From NCBI RefSeq assembly GCF_000382445.1, contig NZ_KB905472.1, positions 2,466,602 to 2,530,601 on the forward strand: a stretch of DNA of 64,000 nucleotides. The letters run 5' to 3'. Positions 35,589 through 44,549 of the stretch are shown in pieces (within the stretch, counting starts at the first letter, position 1; every line of letters starts with the position of its first letter). The notes beneath the pieces are model-generated. The model was not told where the DNA came from. It saw nothing but the letters and a program-made list of their open reading frames with translations, and did no database searches. This DNA is from Phocaeicola massiliensis B84634 = Timone 84634 = DSM 17679 = JCM 13223 (GTDB taxonomy: Bacteria; Bacteroidota; Bacteroidia; Bacteroidales; Bacteroidaceae). A program made the position numbers and the translations under genes.

Positions 35589-37619
35589 ATGAAAGAGACT
35601 GATATTTTTTACAGACTTAAACTAAGTTATTTCTTGCTTTATAGCATTATCCTATTATTACCCAATATTACTCAAGGGCAAGAGATAGGAGATACTATTA
35701 TCGGAAAAGTACATAAAATAACAGATGTTATAGTAACTGCTGAACGTACCAAGCAACAAGTAAAAAGTATTAGTCCCTTCCAACAACTCAACAAGAAGCA
35801 ATTGCAACAACAAGGCATTACGGATATTGCTGATGCTTTACGTCGCTTCTCAGGAGTCAACATAAAGGATTATGGGGGTGCAGGAGGAATGAAAACTATC
35901 TCCGTTCGGAGTTTAGGAGCCAAACATACAGCCGTAGTTTATGACGGGGTGACACTCAGTGATTGTCAAAGCGGACAAATAGACTTGTCTCGTTTCTCTA
36001 TTGACAATATCCAGCAAATTTCACTGACCATTGGGGACAATGAAGATATTTTTGTACCGGCACGTACAGTTGCTTCTGCTGCCGCCTTAAAATTACAAAG
36101 CATATCCCCGGATTTTTCAAACAAAAAAAATCACTTGACGGGACAGATAAAGACAGGTTCTTTCGGGATGATTAATCCCCTTATCCGCTACGAACAAAAG
36201 TTTAACGAAAAGATTTCAGCATCTACCACTGGTGAATTTATGAGGGCAGACAACCTATATCCTTTCACTTTAGTCAACGGAGATTATGTTTCCAAAGAAA
36301 AACGCTATAACAACAACATTCAAACCTACAGAGGAGAACTGAATCTTTACATCAGCCCTAATAACAGAAGCACACTGAACGGAAAGATTTATTATTACGA
36401 CACAGATCAGCAATTACCCGGTGCAGTCATTCTTTACAATGCGAAAAGCCGTGAGAAGTTACGCGAACGAAATTTCTTTTCACAAGTACATTACCGTACT
36501 TATTGGGAAAATAATCTTTCTTTGTTAATCAATGGGAAATTTAACTGGAGCCAATCTCATTACCACGATGAAGGAGGGAAATACCCCGGAGGAGAATTAA
36601 ACGACCGTTATTTCCAACGAGAATACTATACATCAGGAGCATTACTATATACTCCGACTAGTCACTGGAGCATGGTTTATGCGGCAGATTACATATATAA
36701 TAACCTAAATGCCAATACTCCTAACAATACAAGCCCTTACCGGCATTCTATATTACAAACAGTAACTCTCCGATATCAAACTGATAACATAACAGCTGTT
36801 GCCATACTACTCGGATCGATATATCTTAATGGTGCAAAAGAAGGAAACGGAGCTGAGAACCGACGAAAATTATCCCCTTCCTTCTCCTTTTCATGGAAAC
36901 CTTGTACGGACGGACAGCTATACCTTCGGGCTTCCTATAAAGACATATTCAGAGTGGCTACTTTTTCTGAGAACTACTTTGACCGGATGGGCAGCCGTGA
37001 CCTTCGTCCCGAAAAGGCCCAACAATATAATGTAGGCATCACTTACCAGAACAACTTTACAAGCTGGCTACCAGCAATCAGTCTGACATTGGATGGGTAT
37101 TATAATAAGGTAAAAGATAAAATTGTGGCAATGCCCTATAATATGTTTATCTGGAATATGGTAAATTTAGGCAAAGTAGAAATTTGGGGAGTAGATGCCA
37201 ATATAAACACCACTTTCCAACTTGCAAAACATTATTCCTTACTATTGACTGGAAACTATACCTATCAATATGCAGTAGATAAAACAGACCCGGAAGTCGT
37301 ATATTACAAACATCAGATTGCATATACCCCACGTCATAGCGCAGGTGCTTCTTTAGCCTTGGAAAATCCTTTCATAAATGCTTCTCTTCATGCTACAGGT
37401 GTGAGCAAACGATATATTGCTTCCGAAAATCGTCCAAGTAATGAAATGGATGGATATATAGAATACGGACTTTCATTATACCGCAGCTTCAAGATAAAGA
37501 AGTTTACATACAATCTTCGGGGAGATATTATTAATTTGGGAAATAAACAATATGACATAGTGAAAAGCTACCCGATGCCGGGTAGAAGCTATAAACTAAC
37601 TTGCAGTATTCATTTTTAA
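35589..37619 (+). CDS. btuB: BtuB-type TonB-dependent cobalamin receptor
   Basis: Outer-membrane cobalamin transporter (676 residues). Signal peptide ends near TQGQEIG; TonB box region ITDVIVTAERTK; plug domain (about 40-170) with DALRRFSGVNIKDYGGAGGMKTISVRS; 22-strand barrel ends in Phe (LTCSIHF). No carboxypeptidase-like N-terminal domain, unlike SusC. It is flanked by the MACPF gene and a BtuG-type lipoprotein, 12 and 13 bases away. Riboswitch and neighbours support B12 as the ligand. Base composition is AT-rich like its two neighbours. Confidence 0.92.
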   Translation: MKETDIFYRLKLSYFLLYSIILLLPNITQGQEIGDTIIGKVHKITDVIVTAERTKQQVKSISPFQQLNKKQLQQQGITDIADALRRFSGVNIKDYGGAGGMKTISVRSLGAKHTAVVYDGVTLSDCQSGQIDLSRFSIDNIQQISLTIGDNEDIFVPARTVASAAALKLQSISPDFSNKKNHLTGQIKTGSFGMINPLIRYEQKFNEKISASTTGEFMRADNLYPFTLVNGDYVSKEKRYNNNIQTYRGELNLYISPNNRSTLNGKIYYYDTDQQLPGAVILYNAKSREKLRERNFFSQVHYRTYWENNLSLLINGKFNWSQSHYHDEGGKYPGGELNDRYFQREYYTSGALLYTPTSHWSMVYAADYIYNNLNANTPNNTSPYRHSILQTVTLRYQTDNITAVAILLGSIYLNGAKEGNGAENRRKLSPSFSFSWKPCTDGQLYLRASYKDIFRVATFSENYFDRMGSRDLRPEKAQQYNVGITYQNNFTSWLPAISLTLDGYYNKVKDKIVAMPYNMFIWNMVNLGKVEIWGVDANINTTFQLAKHYSLLLTGNYTYQYAVDKTDPEVVYYKHQIAYTPRHSAGASLALENPFINASLHATGVSKRYIASENRPSNEMDGYIEYGLSLYRSFKIKKFTYNLRGDIINLGNKQYDIVKSYPMPGRSYKLTCSIHF

Positions 37620-37632
37620 AAATTATATAAGT

Positions 37633-38775
37633 ATGAAATTCAAACATTTATTTTTTGCAGCAGCCTTATTTAGTATAGCCCCGCTGTTCTGTGCTTGTAA
37701 CGATGATGACAATGAGATCGAAGTTCCTAGAGATCCGGAAGAAGACCCTTCTTCACAACCCGACACGACTCCTGAAGCAACTTCGCCAACCGAGGCAACA
37801 GGCTTGTACGTTATTAATGCAGGTAATCTTAGCAACAATGTTAATGGAACACTTTCTTTTATTAACTTTGAAAAAGGAACAGCAAGCAACAATGTATTTT
37901 TTGACATAAACAAAAGAAGTTTGGGAGGTACCCCTCAAGATGCAATAGTATATGGTTCGAAAATGTATATTGCCATATATGGTTCAAATATTATAGAAAT
38001 AGTAGACAAAAATACAGCTAAATCCATCAAACAGATTGTTCCGACATCCACTCAAGGGGAAGGTCCACGTGATATTATAGCTGCTAATGGAAAAGTATAT
38101 GTTTCTATGTATGATGGATATGTTTCTCGTATCGACACTCTTAGCCTAACTATTGATGCTACATTAAAAGTTGGTCCAAATCCAGAAGAGATGACAGTGG
38201 CCAACGGCTACCTGTATGTTGCTAACTCAGACGGAATGAATTATGGTGCAGATTATGCAAATGGAAAAAGTGTTTCTAAAATAGGCCTAAAGACATTTAC
38301 AGAAGCAAAAAGAATACCCGTAGGACTAAATCCCACTAAAATTTGTTCTACTACGGAAGGAAACGTATATGTCTTAGCAATGGGTAATTATAATGACATA
38401 TCAGCTAAAGTACAAAAAATTGACAATATGAATATTGTTACAGATGTAACGGAAGCAACATTAATGACTGTAAAAGATAATACCCTTTACCTTATCAATG
38501 CTCCTTATGGCGCAACGGAAAATACTTATTTCAGTATAGATACAAAAACAGGAAATGAAACAAAAAATTTAATAGATCAACCTGTTGATAGCCCTTGTGG
38601 CATCGCAGTCAATCCATTTACCGGAAATATTTATATCAGTTCTTACAATATGGTTGGAGGATGGCCAAGTTATACCACTGATGGCTATGTAAACGAATAT
38701 TCGGCAAACGGCAAATTTACAAACAAATACAATGTAGGGGTAGGTCCATGCGGATTAACCTTCTTACTGAAATAA
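37633..38775 (+). CDS. btuG: BtuG-type surface cobalamin-binding beta-propeller lipoprotein
   Basis: 380 residues. Lipobox FCACNDDD (Cys22) with an acidic surface-export signal, a Pro/Thr/Glu linker, then repeated blades (GLYVINAGN, KMYIAIYGS, KVYVSMYDG, YLYVANSDG, NVYVLAMGN, TLYLINAPYG, NIYISSYNM), consistent with a seven-bladed beta-propeller. BtuG proteins bind cobalamin tightly and lid BtuB in Bacteroides. Immediately follows btuB and ends in a strong terminator. The assignment rests on fold, length and position. Confidence 0.88.
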   Translation: MKFKHLFFAAALFSIAPLFCACNDDDNEIEVPRDPEEDPSSQPDTTPEATSPTEATGLYVINAGNLSNNVNGTLSFINFEKGTASNNVFFDINKRSLGGTPQDAIVYGSKMYIAIYGSNIIEIVDKNTAKSIKQIVPTSTQGEGPRDIIAANGKVYVSMYDGYVSRIDTLSLTIDATLKVGPNPEEMTVANGYLYVANSDGMNYGADYANGKSVSKIGLKTFTEAKRIPVGLNPTKICSTTEGNVYVLAMGNYNDISAKVQKIDNMNIVTDVTEATLMTVKDNTLYLINAPYGATENTYFSIDTKTGNETKNLIDQPVDSPCGIAVNPFTGNIYISSYNMVGGWPSYTTDGYVNEYSANGKFTNKYNVGVGPCGLTFLLK

Positions 38776-38779
38776 TAAA

Positions 38780-38827
38780 ATATAGTTTTGCTTCTCTTCA
38801 CTTTTGGTGAAGGAAGCAAAACTATAT
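38780..38827. terminator. Terminator after btuG
   Basis: Outer perfect 15-bp stem (ATATAGTTTTGCTTC with its complement) plus inner 6-bp stem (CTTCAC/GTGAAG) and a 5-base loop. It separates the riboswitch transcript from the btuF-btuC-btuD region. Confidence 0.8.
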
Positions 38828-38867
38828 TTCCCTCATAAATTAAATAATCTCATAAAGCTTCCCTCAC

Positions 38868-39334
38868 TTTTTGATAACCGTGTAGAGATTATCAGCCCGG
38901 GATGCCTTCCCGATGGGCTGACTGTGGAAAGTATCAAACTGGGAAGCGCCGTAGTACGCAATCCTTTCATTGCCAATTTCTGTGCTAAAACGATGCCTTA
39001 TCGTGGTCTGGGCTCAGGGATTATACGTGCACTTCAAGAAGAACCGAATATAAAATTCATCAATGAGCCGGTAGGAATGCAGTTTATTTCAGTAATAAAC
39101 AGAATCGCTGATGAGGGAGTAAATGAAGGTGAGGGAATAAACGAGGGAATAAACGAACTTGAAAGCCTTATCCTCACCTTCTTGAAAAAGAAACCCGGTG
39201 CAAAAGGATATGAAATTGCAGAATATATCCAAAAAGGAGCTGCTACGACAGAGCGTTATTTAAAATCACTGAAAGATAAAGAATTAATAGAATACAAAGG
39301 TTTCCGTAAAACCGGCGGATATTATAAAAAATAA
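38868..39334 (+). pseudogene. 3' remnant of an AlbA_2-type ATP-binding/RecG-like protein
   Basis: In-frame from DNRVEIISPGCLPDGL to the stop, with MPYRGLGSGIIRAL and a C-terminal winged-helix (KGYEIAEYIQKGAATTERYLKSL). These are the C-terminal ~155 residues of the DNA-binding proteins with an AlbA_2 domain and a GHKL-like ATPase; full-length relatives have 450-570 residues. The 5' part is missing: an ATG at 38804 lies inside the btuG terminator, and upstream residues do not match the family. It ends one base before the btuF start. It is best read as debris of an insertion or deletion event. Confidence 0.75.
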
Positions 39335-39335
39335 C

Positions 39336-40463
39336 ATGAAACAAGTAATCCTATTTATCTTCTTGCTTGCCCTTCTTTCCGCCTGCGGCGGAAAAAGCAA
39401 GACTGCTTCTGTAATAGAAGCAGAAGAAGCAATCCCTTTGCGTTATGCAGAAAACTTCAGCCTGTCTGCAACCGAAGACTATACCATCGCCCGCCTGCGC
39501 AATCCATGGGATACGACCCGGATACTGCATACCTATGTCTTGGTTGACAAAGAAAAGTCCCTGCCTGCCGACTTGCCCGAAGGGACACTTGTCCGCACGC
39601 CATTGAGCAAGGCCGTTGTTTACTCATCCGTACATTGCGGATTGCTCAACCAGATTGGTGCTTTGAAGAGTATTGGAGGAGTCTGCGATTTGAAGTATAT
39701 CAAACTGCAAGAAGTGCAGGATGGCTGCCGCACAGGAAGCATCGCCGATGTAGGGAATGGCATGAACCCGGATATAGAAAAGATAATCGACCTGCACCCC
39801 GATGCCATTATGCTCTCCCCTTTCGAGAACAGTGGCGGATACGGACGGGTGGAGAAACTCAACATCCCCATTATCGAATGTGCGGACTACATGGAAACTT
39901 CGGCATTGGGACGTGCCGAATGGATGCGTTTTTATGGTCTCCTATTTGGTCAAGCACAAAAAGCGGACAGCTTGTTTGCCGAGGTGGAAAAAAACTATAA
40001 TGAGCTGAAAGCATTGGTTGCTCCCCTTTCATCTGCGCCGAGCGTTATCAGCGAACTGAAAAACGGTTCGGCTTGGTATGTTCCGGGAGGTAAAAGCACC
40101 TCTGCACGCATCTATGCGGATGCCGGGGCCAATTATGTGTTTGCCGATGACGAGCATAGCGGTTCTGTTCCCCTAGCCTTCGAAACCGTGTTTGACAAAG
40201 GTCAGAATGCAGATTTCTGGCTCATCAAATATAATCAGGCCATTGACAAGACTTATAAGGAATTGGAGCAGGACTATGCTCCATACACCGGTTTCCGCGC
40301 ATTCAAGGAACGCAACATTTATGGATGCAACACAGGGAAGGTAGACTTTTACGAAGATTCCCCTTTCCATCCCGACCGATTACTGAAAGATTTGATAAAA
40401 ATATTCCATCCTACGCTTTTAGAAGGGTATGAATTAAAATATTTCACTAAATTAGCGGAGTAA
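39336..40463 (+). CDS. btuF: Periplasmic cobalamin-binding lipoprotein of an ABC transporter
   Basis: 375 residues, lipobox LSACGG (Cys17). Class III substrate-binding protein (Fe/B12 type): ILHTYVLVD, KAVVYSSVHCGLLNQIG, DAIMLSPFENSGGYG, and the C-terminal lobe ending ILLPTLLEG-like. It delivers cobalamin to BtuC-BtuD at the inner membrane. It is GC-richer than the preceding genes, and starts one base after the remnant's stop. Given the neighbours, B12 is favoured over ferric siderophore. Confidence 0.85.
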   Translation: MKQVILFIFLLALLSACGGKSKTASVIEAEEAIPLRYAENFSLSATEDYTIARLRNPWDTTRILHTYVLVDKEKSLPADLPEGTLVRTPLSKAVVYSSVHCGLLNQIGALKSIGGVCDLKYIKLQEVQDGCRTGSIADVGNGMNPDIEKIIDLHPDAIMLSPFENSGGYGRVEKLNIPIIECADYMETSALGRAEWMRFYGLLFGQAQKADSLFAEVEKNYNELKALVAPLSSAPSVISELKNGSAWYVPGGKSTSARIYADAGANYVFADDEHSGSVPLAFETVFDKGQNADFWLIKYNQAIDKTYKELEQDYAPYTGFRAFKERNIYGCNTGKVDFYEDSPFHPDRLLKDLIKIFHPTLLEGYELKYFTKLAE

Positions 40464-40469
40464 ATCACC

Positions 40470-40552
40470 GTAGGGTTATGTCAAAACGTGGATAATGCTG
40501 CCCCTACAGCTGACGATGGGATAGGCCGGGTTAGTTTTGACACACTCCCTAC
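40470..40552. repeat. MITE-like repeat, family 1 copy C (internally deleted)
   Basis: 83 bp between btuF and btuC. Both terminal inverted repeats remain (left GTAGGGTTATGTCAAAAC; right, inverted, GTAGGGAGTGTGTCAAAAC) but the central hairpins are lost. It interrupts what would otherwise be a tight transporter operon. Confidence 0.8.
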
Positions 40553-40578
40553 AGTGGGCGTAACCCCAAACAGTATCA

Positions 40579-41610
40579 ATGAATAACAAAGGAACGAAAT
40601 ACGGTATCATACTGCTCCTCCTCATCCTTGCATTGACAGGAGCCAACCTGTTGTTCGGCTCGGTAAACATCCCTGCCGATGCGGTGTGGCATATCCTTAC
40701 AGGCAATGAAGTAGAAAAGGCGAGTTGGAGTTTCATAGTCTGGGAATCCCGTCTGCCGCAAGCCATTACCGCCCTCCTTTGCGGAATGGCACTCGCAGCA
40801 TCGGGACTGATGTTGCAAACCACATTCAATAATCCTTTGGCCGACCCTTCCATACTGGGAATCAGTTCGGGAGCCAGTTTGGGAGTTGCCTTGGTCATGT
40901 TGGCAGGCGCAGGTACGATTACTGCCGGAGTATTCACTTTATCCGGATTCCTGTCCGTCATTATCGGAGCATTCATAGGCTCCATGCTGGTGATGGGAAT
41001 CATCCTGTTCTTCTCCACCTTGATAAAAAACAGCATCATGCTGCTCATTATAGGTATCATGATAGGGTATATCACTTCATCTGCCATCTCCCTGCTCAAC
41101 TTTTTCTCCACGGCAGAAGGGGTGCATTCCTACATGATTTGGGGAATGGGAAACTTCGGAGGAGTATCTTTGCAGCAGCTTCCCTTTTTCTCCTTGGTCA
41201 CAGCGGCGGGGCTGCTGATTACCATACTGCTGATAAAGCCTCTGAATGCCCTGCTGCTGGGAACACGCTATGCCGAAAACCTGGGAATCAACATCCGCCA
41301 TACACGTAACCTGCTGCTTGTTGCCACCGGATTACTGACAGCGACGACCACCGCTTTCTGCGGCCCGATTTCCTTTATCGGACTGGCCGTGCCGCACATT
41401 GCCCGCCTCATGCTGGGAACCTCCAACCATAATTCCCTGCTACCTGTCACCATGCTGACGGGAGGAGCCATTGCCCTGCTCTGCAACTTCATCTGCATTC
41501 TGCCGGGCGAAGCAGGCATCATTCCGCTGAATGCCGTCACTCCGGTCATCGGTGCGCCCATTATTATTTATGTCATTGTGAACCAACGTAAAATCCAGTA
41601 CTTCAACTGA
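40579..41610 (+). CDS. btuC: Cobalamin ABC transporter permease
   Basis: Inner-membrane permease of the FecCD/BtuC family (343 residues, about ten membrane helices). Motifs: ALLCGMALAASGLMLQTTFNNPLADPSILGISSGASLG and the FCGPISFIGLAVPHIARLMLG coupling segment. Ends one base into the ATG of btuD (overlap A of TGATGG). Upstream gap to btuF (115 bases) contains repeat copy C. Confidence 0.93.
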   Translation: MNNKGTKYGIILLLLILALTGANLLFGSVNIPADAVWHILTGNEVEKASWSFIVWESRLPQAITALLCGMALAASGLMLQTTFNNPLADPSILGISSGASLGVALVMLAGAGTITAGVFTLSGFLSVIIGAFIGSMLVMGIILFFSTLIKNSIMLLIIGIMIGYITSSAISLLNFFSTAEGVHSYMIWGMGNFGGVSLQQLPFFSLVTAAGLLITILLIKPLNALLLGTRYAENLGINIRHTRNLLLVATGLLTATTTAFCGPISFIGLAVPHIARLMLGTSNHNSLLPVTMLTGGAIALLCNFICILPGEAGIIPLNAVTPVIGAPIIIYVIVNQRKIQYFN

Positions 41611-42617
41611 TGGAAAAGCAAGCTGTCATCACCGCCACAGACCTGTGCATAGGTTATCGCACCCACAAAGGAGAAAAGAAAGTGCACGAACACCTTTCTT
41701 TCGGACTCTATCCGGGAGAACTGACCAGTCTGCTTGGAGCAAACGGGGCCGGAAAGTCGACTTTGCTCCGCACCCTGTCCGCTTCGCAACCTTCCCTGGC
41801 AGGAGATTTGCAATTGCTGGGCAAGCCTTTGCAGCAGTATTCGGAAAAGGAACGTTCGCGCACCATCGGTGTGGTCCTGACAGACAAGACACAAGCCGGA
41901 GGGCTGACCGTGTATGAACTGGTAGCTTTGGGACGCCAGCCGCATACAGGCTTCTTCGGGCGACTCCATCCCAAAGACCATCTCATTATCAAAGAGGCAT
42001 TGGATGCCGTAGGCATTGCCCACAAAGCCGAAAGCTACACCGCCGAACTTTCGGACGGAGAACGGCAAAAGGTAATGATAGCCAAAGCATTGGTTCAGGA
42101 ATGTCCGCTTATCATCTTGGATGAGCCGACCGCTTTTCTGGACGTGGTGAGCCGCATAGAAATCATGACTTTGCTGCATCAGTTGGCGGTGGAGCAAAAC
42201 AAGGCCATCCTGTTATCCACCCATGACATAGAACAAGCCCTGGTACTGTCGGACAAGCTTTGGCTGCTGTCCAAAGAAACAGGACTGCAATGCGGAGTGA
42301 CGGAAGATATGATTCTGAATCATCGGATGGACACGCTGTTCTCACACAGTAATATCCGGTTCGATTATAATCATGGCATCTACTATCCCACTGTAACCGG
42401 AAAAAAAGAAATCAGGGTGGAAGCCGAAAACGATACGTTGCTGCACTGGACCATCAACGCCTTAAACCGACACGGCTATACTTGCCTGCCGGCAAACCAA
42501 GGGAACCGGTTCCTACCTTATCTGCAAGCACTCTCCGACCACCGGTTGATACTCACGCAAAAAGAAGAAACGCATACATATTCTTCCTTTGAAGAAGTGC
42601 TGGCACAACTCATTTAA
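41610..42617 (+). CDS. btuD: Cobalamin ABC transporter ATPase with C-terminal extension
   Basis: 335 residues. Walker A GANGAGKST (43-51), ABC signature ELSDGERQKV, Walker B LIILDEPTA, and His switch LLSTHD. Residues about 250-335 extend beyond a normal BtuD/FhuC ATPase (about 250-260) and may be a regulatory or interaction domain; I do not recognise it. Energises import through BtuC. Overlaps btuC by one base. Confidence 0.92.
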   Translation: MEKQAVITATDLCIGYRTHKGEKKVHEHLSFGLYPGELTSLLGANGAGKSTLLRTLSASQPSLAGDLQLLGKPLQQYSEKERSRTIGVVLTDKTQAGGLTVYELVALGRQPHTGFFGRLHPKDHLIIKEALDAVGIAHKAESYTAELSDGERQKVMIAKALVQECPLIILDEPTAFLDVVSRIEIMTLLHQLAVEQNKAILLSTHDIEQALVLSDKLWLLSKETGLQCGVTEDMILNHRMDTLFSHSNIRFDYNHGIYYPTVTGKKEIRVEAENDTLLHWTINALNRHGYTCLPANQGNRFLPYLQALSDHRLILTQKEETHTYSSFEEVLAQLI

Positions 42618-42710
42618 AAAATTCACCCTGCTTAGACAGACTTAGTCACAGGAATAGGAAGATTAAACCTTTTCATACTGAAGGCTAAGGACTTACTTAC
42701 CGTCTGTTAC

Positions 42711-42820
42711 TACGTCCTGCTACAGTGGAACGTACGTCCTGCTGTAGTGGAACGTACGTCCTGCTGTAGTGGAACGTACGTCCTACTGCAATGGGACGTA
42801 TATCCTGCCGTAGTGGGACG
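42711..42820. repeat. Five tandem 22-bp units (family 2 repeat, copy 2)
   Basis: Five head-to-tail units beginning TACGTCCTGC (42711, 42733, 42755, 42777, 42799); units 2 and 3 are identical. Opposite orientation to the array at 17522-17587, with matching flanks. Lies in the 615-base gap after btuD. The rest of the gap (42821-43066) contains only short, unsupported reading frames. Confidence 0.88.
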
Positions 42821-43066
42821 TAATAATCCAGCAAATAAAAAGCCTTAGACAACCGATAAAAAACCGTTAGCCCTATAGAAAGGAAGATATATGAAAGCTT
42901 TGCTTTTATCTGATGAACAGAAGGAAAAGTATCTCACGCTTTGCTCAAAGAGAAAAAGAATACCATCCGGCAATCTTCCTTGCAAGAGGAATTGACCGGA
43001 ATGCTTTCTCCCGACAAGGATGCTCCCGCCGACTGATATCCGGTCCGGGCCCCGTGCCTTGTGTAA

Positions 43067-43223
43067 ATAGGATTGTGTCTAAACGTTGACAATGCTGTCG
43101 TTTTGCCGGTAGTAGCCAGATTCGCTCGCCCGGGAACAGCTTGTTTTGTGCATTACTTCCAAGGTCGTGACCGTCGGTTCGGGCAGGCAAACCCTGCCCC
43201 TACAGTCGACGATTTGATAGACC
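43067..43223. repeat. MITE-like repeat, family 1 copy B (right end missing)
   Basis: Matches copy A from GGATTGTGTCTAAACG through GATAGACC, including the GGGCAGG/CCTGCCC hairpin region, then stops before the right terminal repeat, 10 bases before the thrC stop. The break next to thrC suggests loss of the right end. A small 8-bp inverted repeat ATGAAAGA/TCTTTCAT (43224-43244) follows and overlaps the thrC stop. Confidence 0.82.
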
Positions 43224-43232
43224 ATGAAAGAG

Positions 43233-44534
43233 CTATTCTTTCATCAAATAAGCCTTAAAACTTTCAAAATCCTTATTCATCGGAATGCTCTGCTTGACTC
43301 CCTTCATGAACTCTTTCAACTTGGCAGGAATCTCTACTTTGTTGCCAATGATGTCCTCCACTGTTTCCAGGAACTTTGCCGGATGAGCCGTTTCAAGGAA
43401 AACACCGGTCTCTCCCGGTTGCAAACTTTCCGAAAGGGCACGATAACCGCAAGCTCCGTGAGGGTCGAGCAAATAGCCTGTTTCCCGATAGGCTTCCTTC
43501 ACTGCTTCACGAATCTGTTCATCTGTATAGGTCGCACCCGAGATTTCCATTGCAATGGCAGCATGATTGTTGTCATACAATGCCAGTATACGAGCAAAAT
43601 TACTGGGATCGCCCACATCCATCGCATTGGCAATGGTAGCAATGGAAAGACGGGGATTATACTTTCCGGTCTGCAAGTATTGATAGAATATGTCATTGCG
43701 GTTGTTGGCCGCTATAAAACGCTTCACAGGCAAACCCATGCGCTTGCCGAACAGACCGGCCGTTATATTGCCAAAGTTACCGCTAGGCACACATACCACC
43801 ATATTATCCGCCTTACCTTCTTTCTTCAACTGTGCGTAGGCATAGAAATAATAGAATGCCTGAGGCAGGAAACGGGCCACGTTAATAGAATTTGCCGAAG
43901 TCAGTTTCATGTGCGCATTCAAGTCAGCATCCATAAACGCATTCTTCACCAATGCCTGACAATCATCAAACGTACCGTCTACTTCCAAAGCCGTAATATT
44001 CTGTCCCAGCGTAGTGAACTGCTTTTCCTGAATTTCGCTGACCTTTCCTTTGGGATAAAGCACATACACATGGATACCTTCCACTCCCAGGAAGCCATTG
44101 GCTACTGCACTGCCGGTATCTCCCGAAGTAGCGACCAGGACATTCACCTGCTTCTGCCCTTCTTTTTTAATGAAGTAACCCAGCAAACGAGCCATGAACC
44201 GTCCGCCCACGTCCTTAAAAGCCAAGGTAGGACCATGAAACAATTCCAATGAGTATATATTATCCTTCACCTTTACGGCAGGAACATCAAAACTCAACGT
44301 GTCATAAACAATTTGTTTCAATGTATCGGCAGGCACATCTTCGCCAAAGAAAGCATCGGCTACCCGATAAGCTATTTCCTGAAAAGACAGGTGCTCGATG
44401 TTATCATAAAACTCTTCCGGCAACATTTTAACAGCTTCGGGCATAAATAATCCTTTGTCGGAAGCCAGTCCCTTCACTACAGCTTCTTCTAATGAAGCAA
44501 CCGGGGACTGATGATTGGTACTGTAATATTTCAT
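43233..44534 (-). CDS. thrC: Threonine synthase
   Basis: PLP enzyme converting O-phosphohomoserine to threonine (433 residues, long form). N-terminal MKYYSTNHQSPVASLEEAVVKGLASDKGLFMPE is split here only by family norm; the Schiff-base Lys is in GPTLAFKDVGG, followed by LVATSGDTGSAVANGF and PSGNFGNITAGL. Last gene of thrA-ApgM-thrC, 15 bases after the ApgM-family gene. Repeat copy B lies immediately downstream. Confidence 0.96.
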   Translation of the reverse strand: MKYYSTNHQSPVASLEEAVVKGLASDKGLFMPEAVKMLPEEFYDNIEHLSFQEIAYRVADAFFGEDVPADTLKQIVYDTLSFDVPAVKVKDNIYSLELFHGPTLAFKDVGGRFMARLLGYFIKKEGQKQVNVLVATSGDTGSAVANGFLGVEGIHVYVLYPKGKVSEIQEKQFTTLGQNITALEVDGTFDDCQALVKNAFMDADLNAHMKLTSANSINVARFLPQAFYYFYAYAQLKKEGKADNMVVCVPSGNFGNITAGLFGKRMGLPVKRFIAANNRNDIFYQYLQTGKYNPRLSIATIANAMDVGDPSNFARILALYDNNHAAIAMEISGATYTDEQIREAVKEAYRETGYLLDPHGACGYRALSESLQPGETGVFLETAHPAKFLETVEDIIGNKVEIPAKLKEFMKGVKQSIPMNKDFESFKAYLMKE

Positions 44535-44549
44535 AATATAGATTGGTTT

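Noticed and set aside
38804-38867. Upstream start for the AlbA_2-type remnant
   Set aside because: The ATG at 38804 lies inside the btuG terminator hairpin and the residues up to 38867 do not resemble the family.
42891-42995. 34-codon frame beginning MKALLLSDEQKEK after the 22-bp array
   Set aside because: Unsupported: no promoter, no terminator, no family, and it runs through repeat-rich intergenic sequence. It could be a frameshifted remnant but nothing identifies it.
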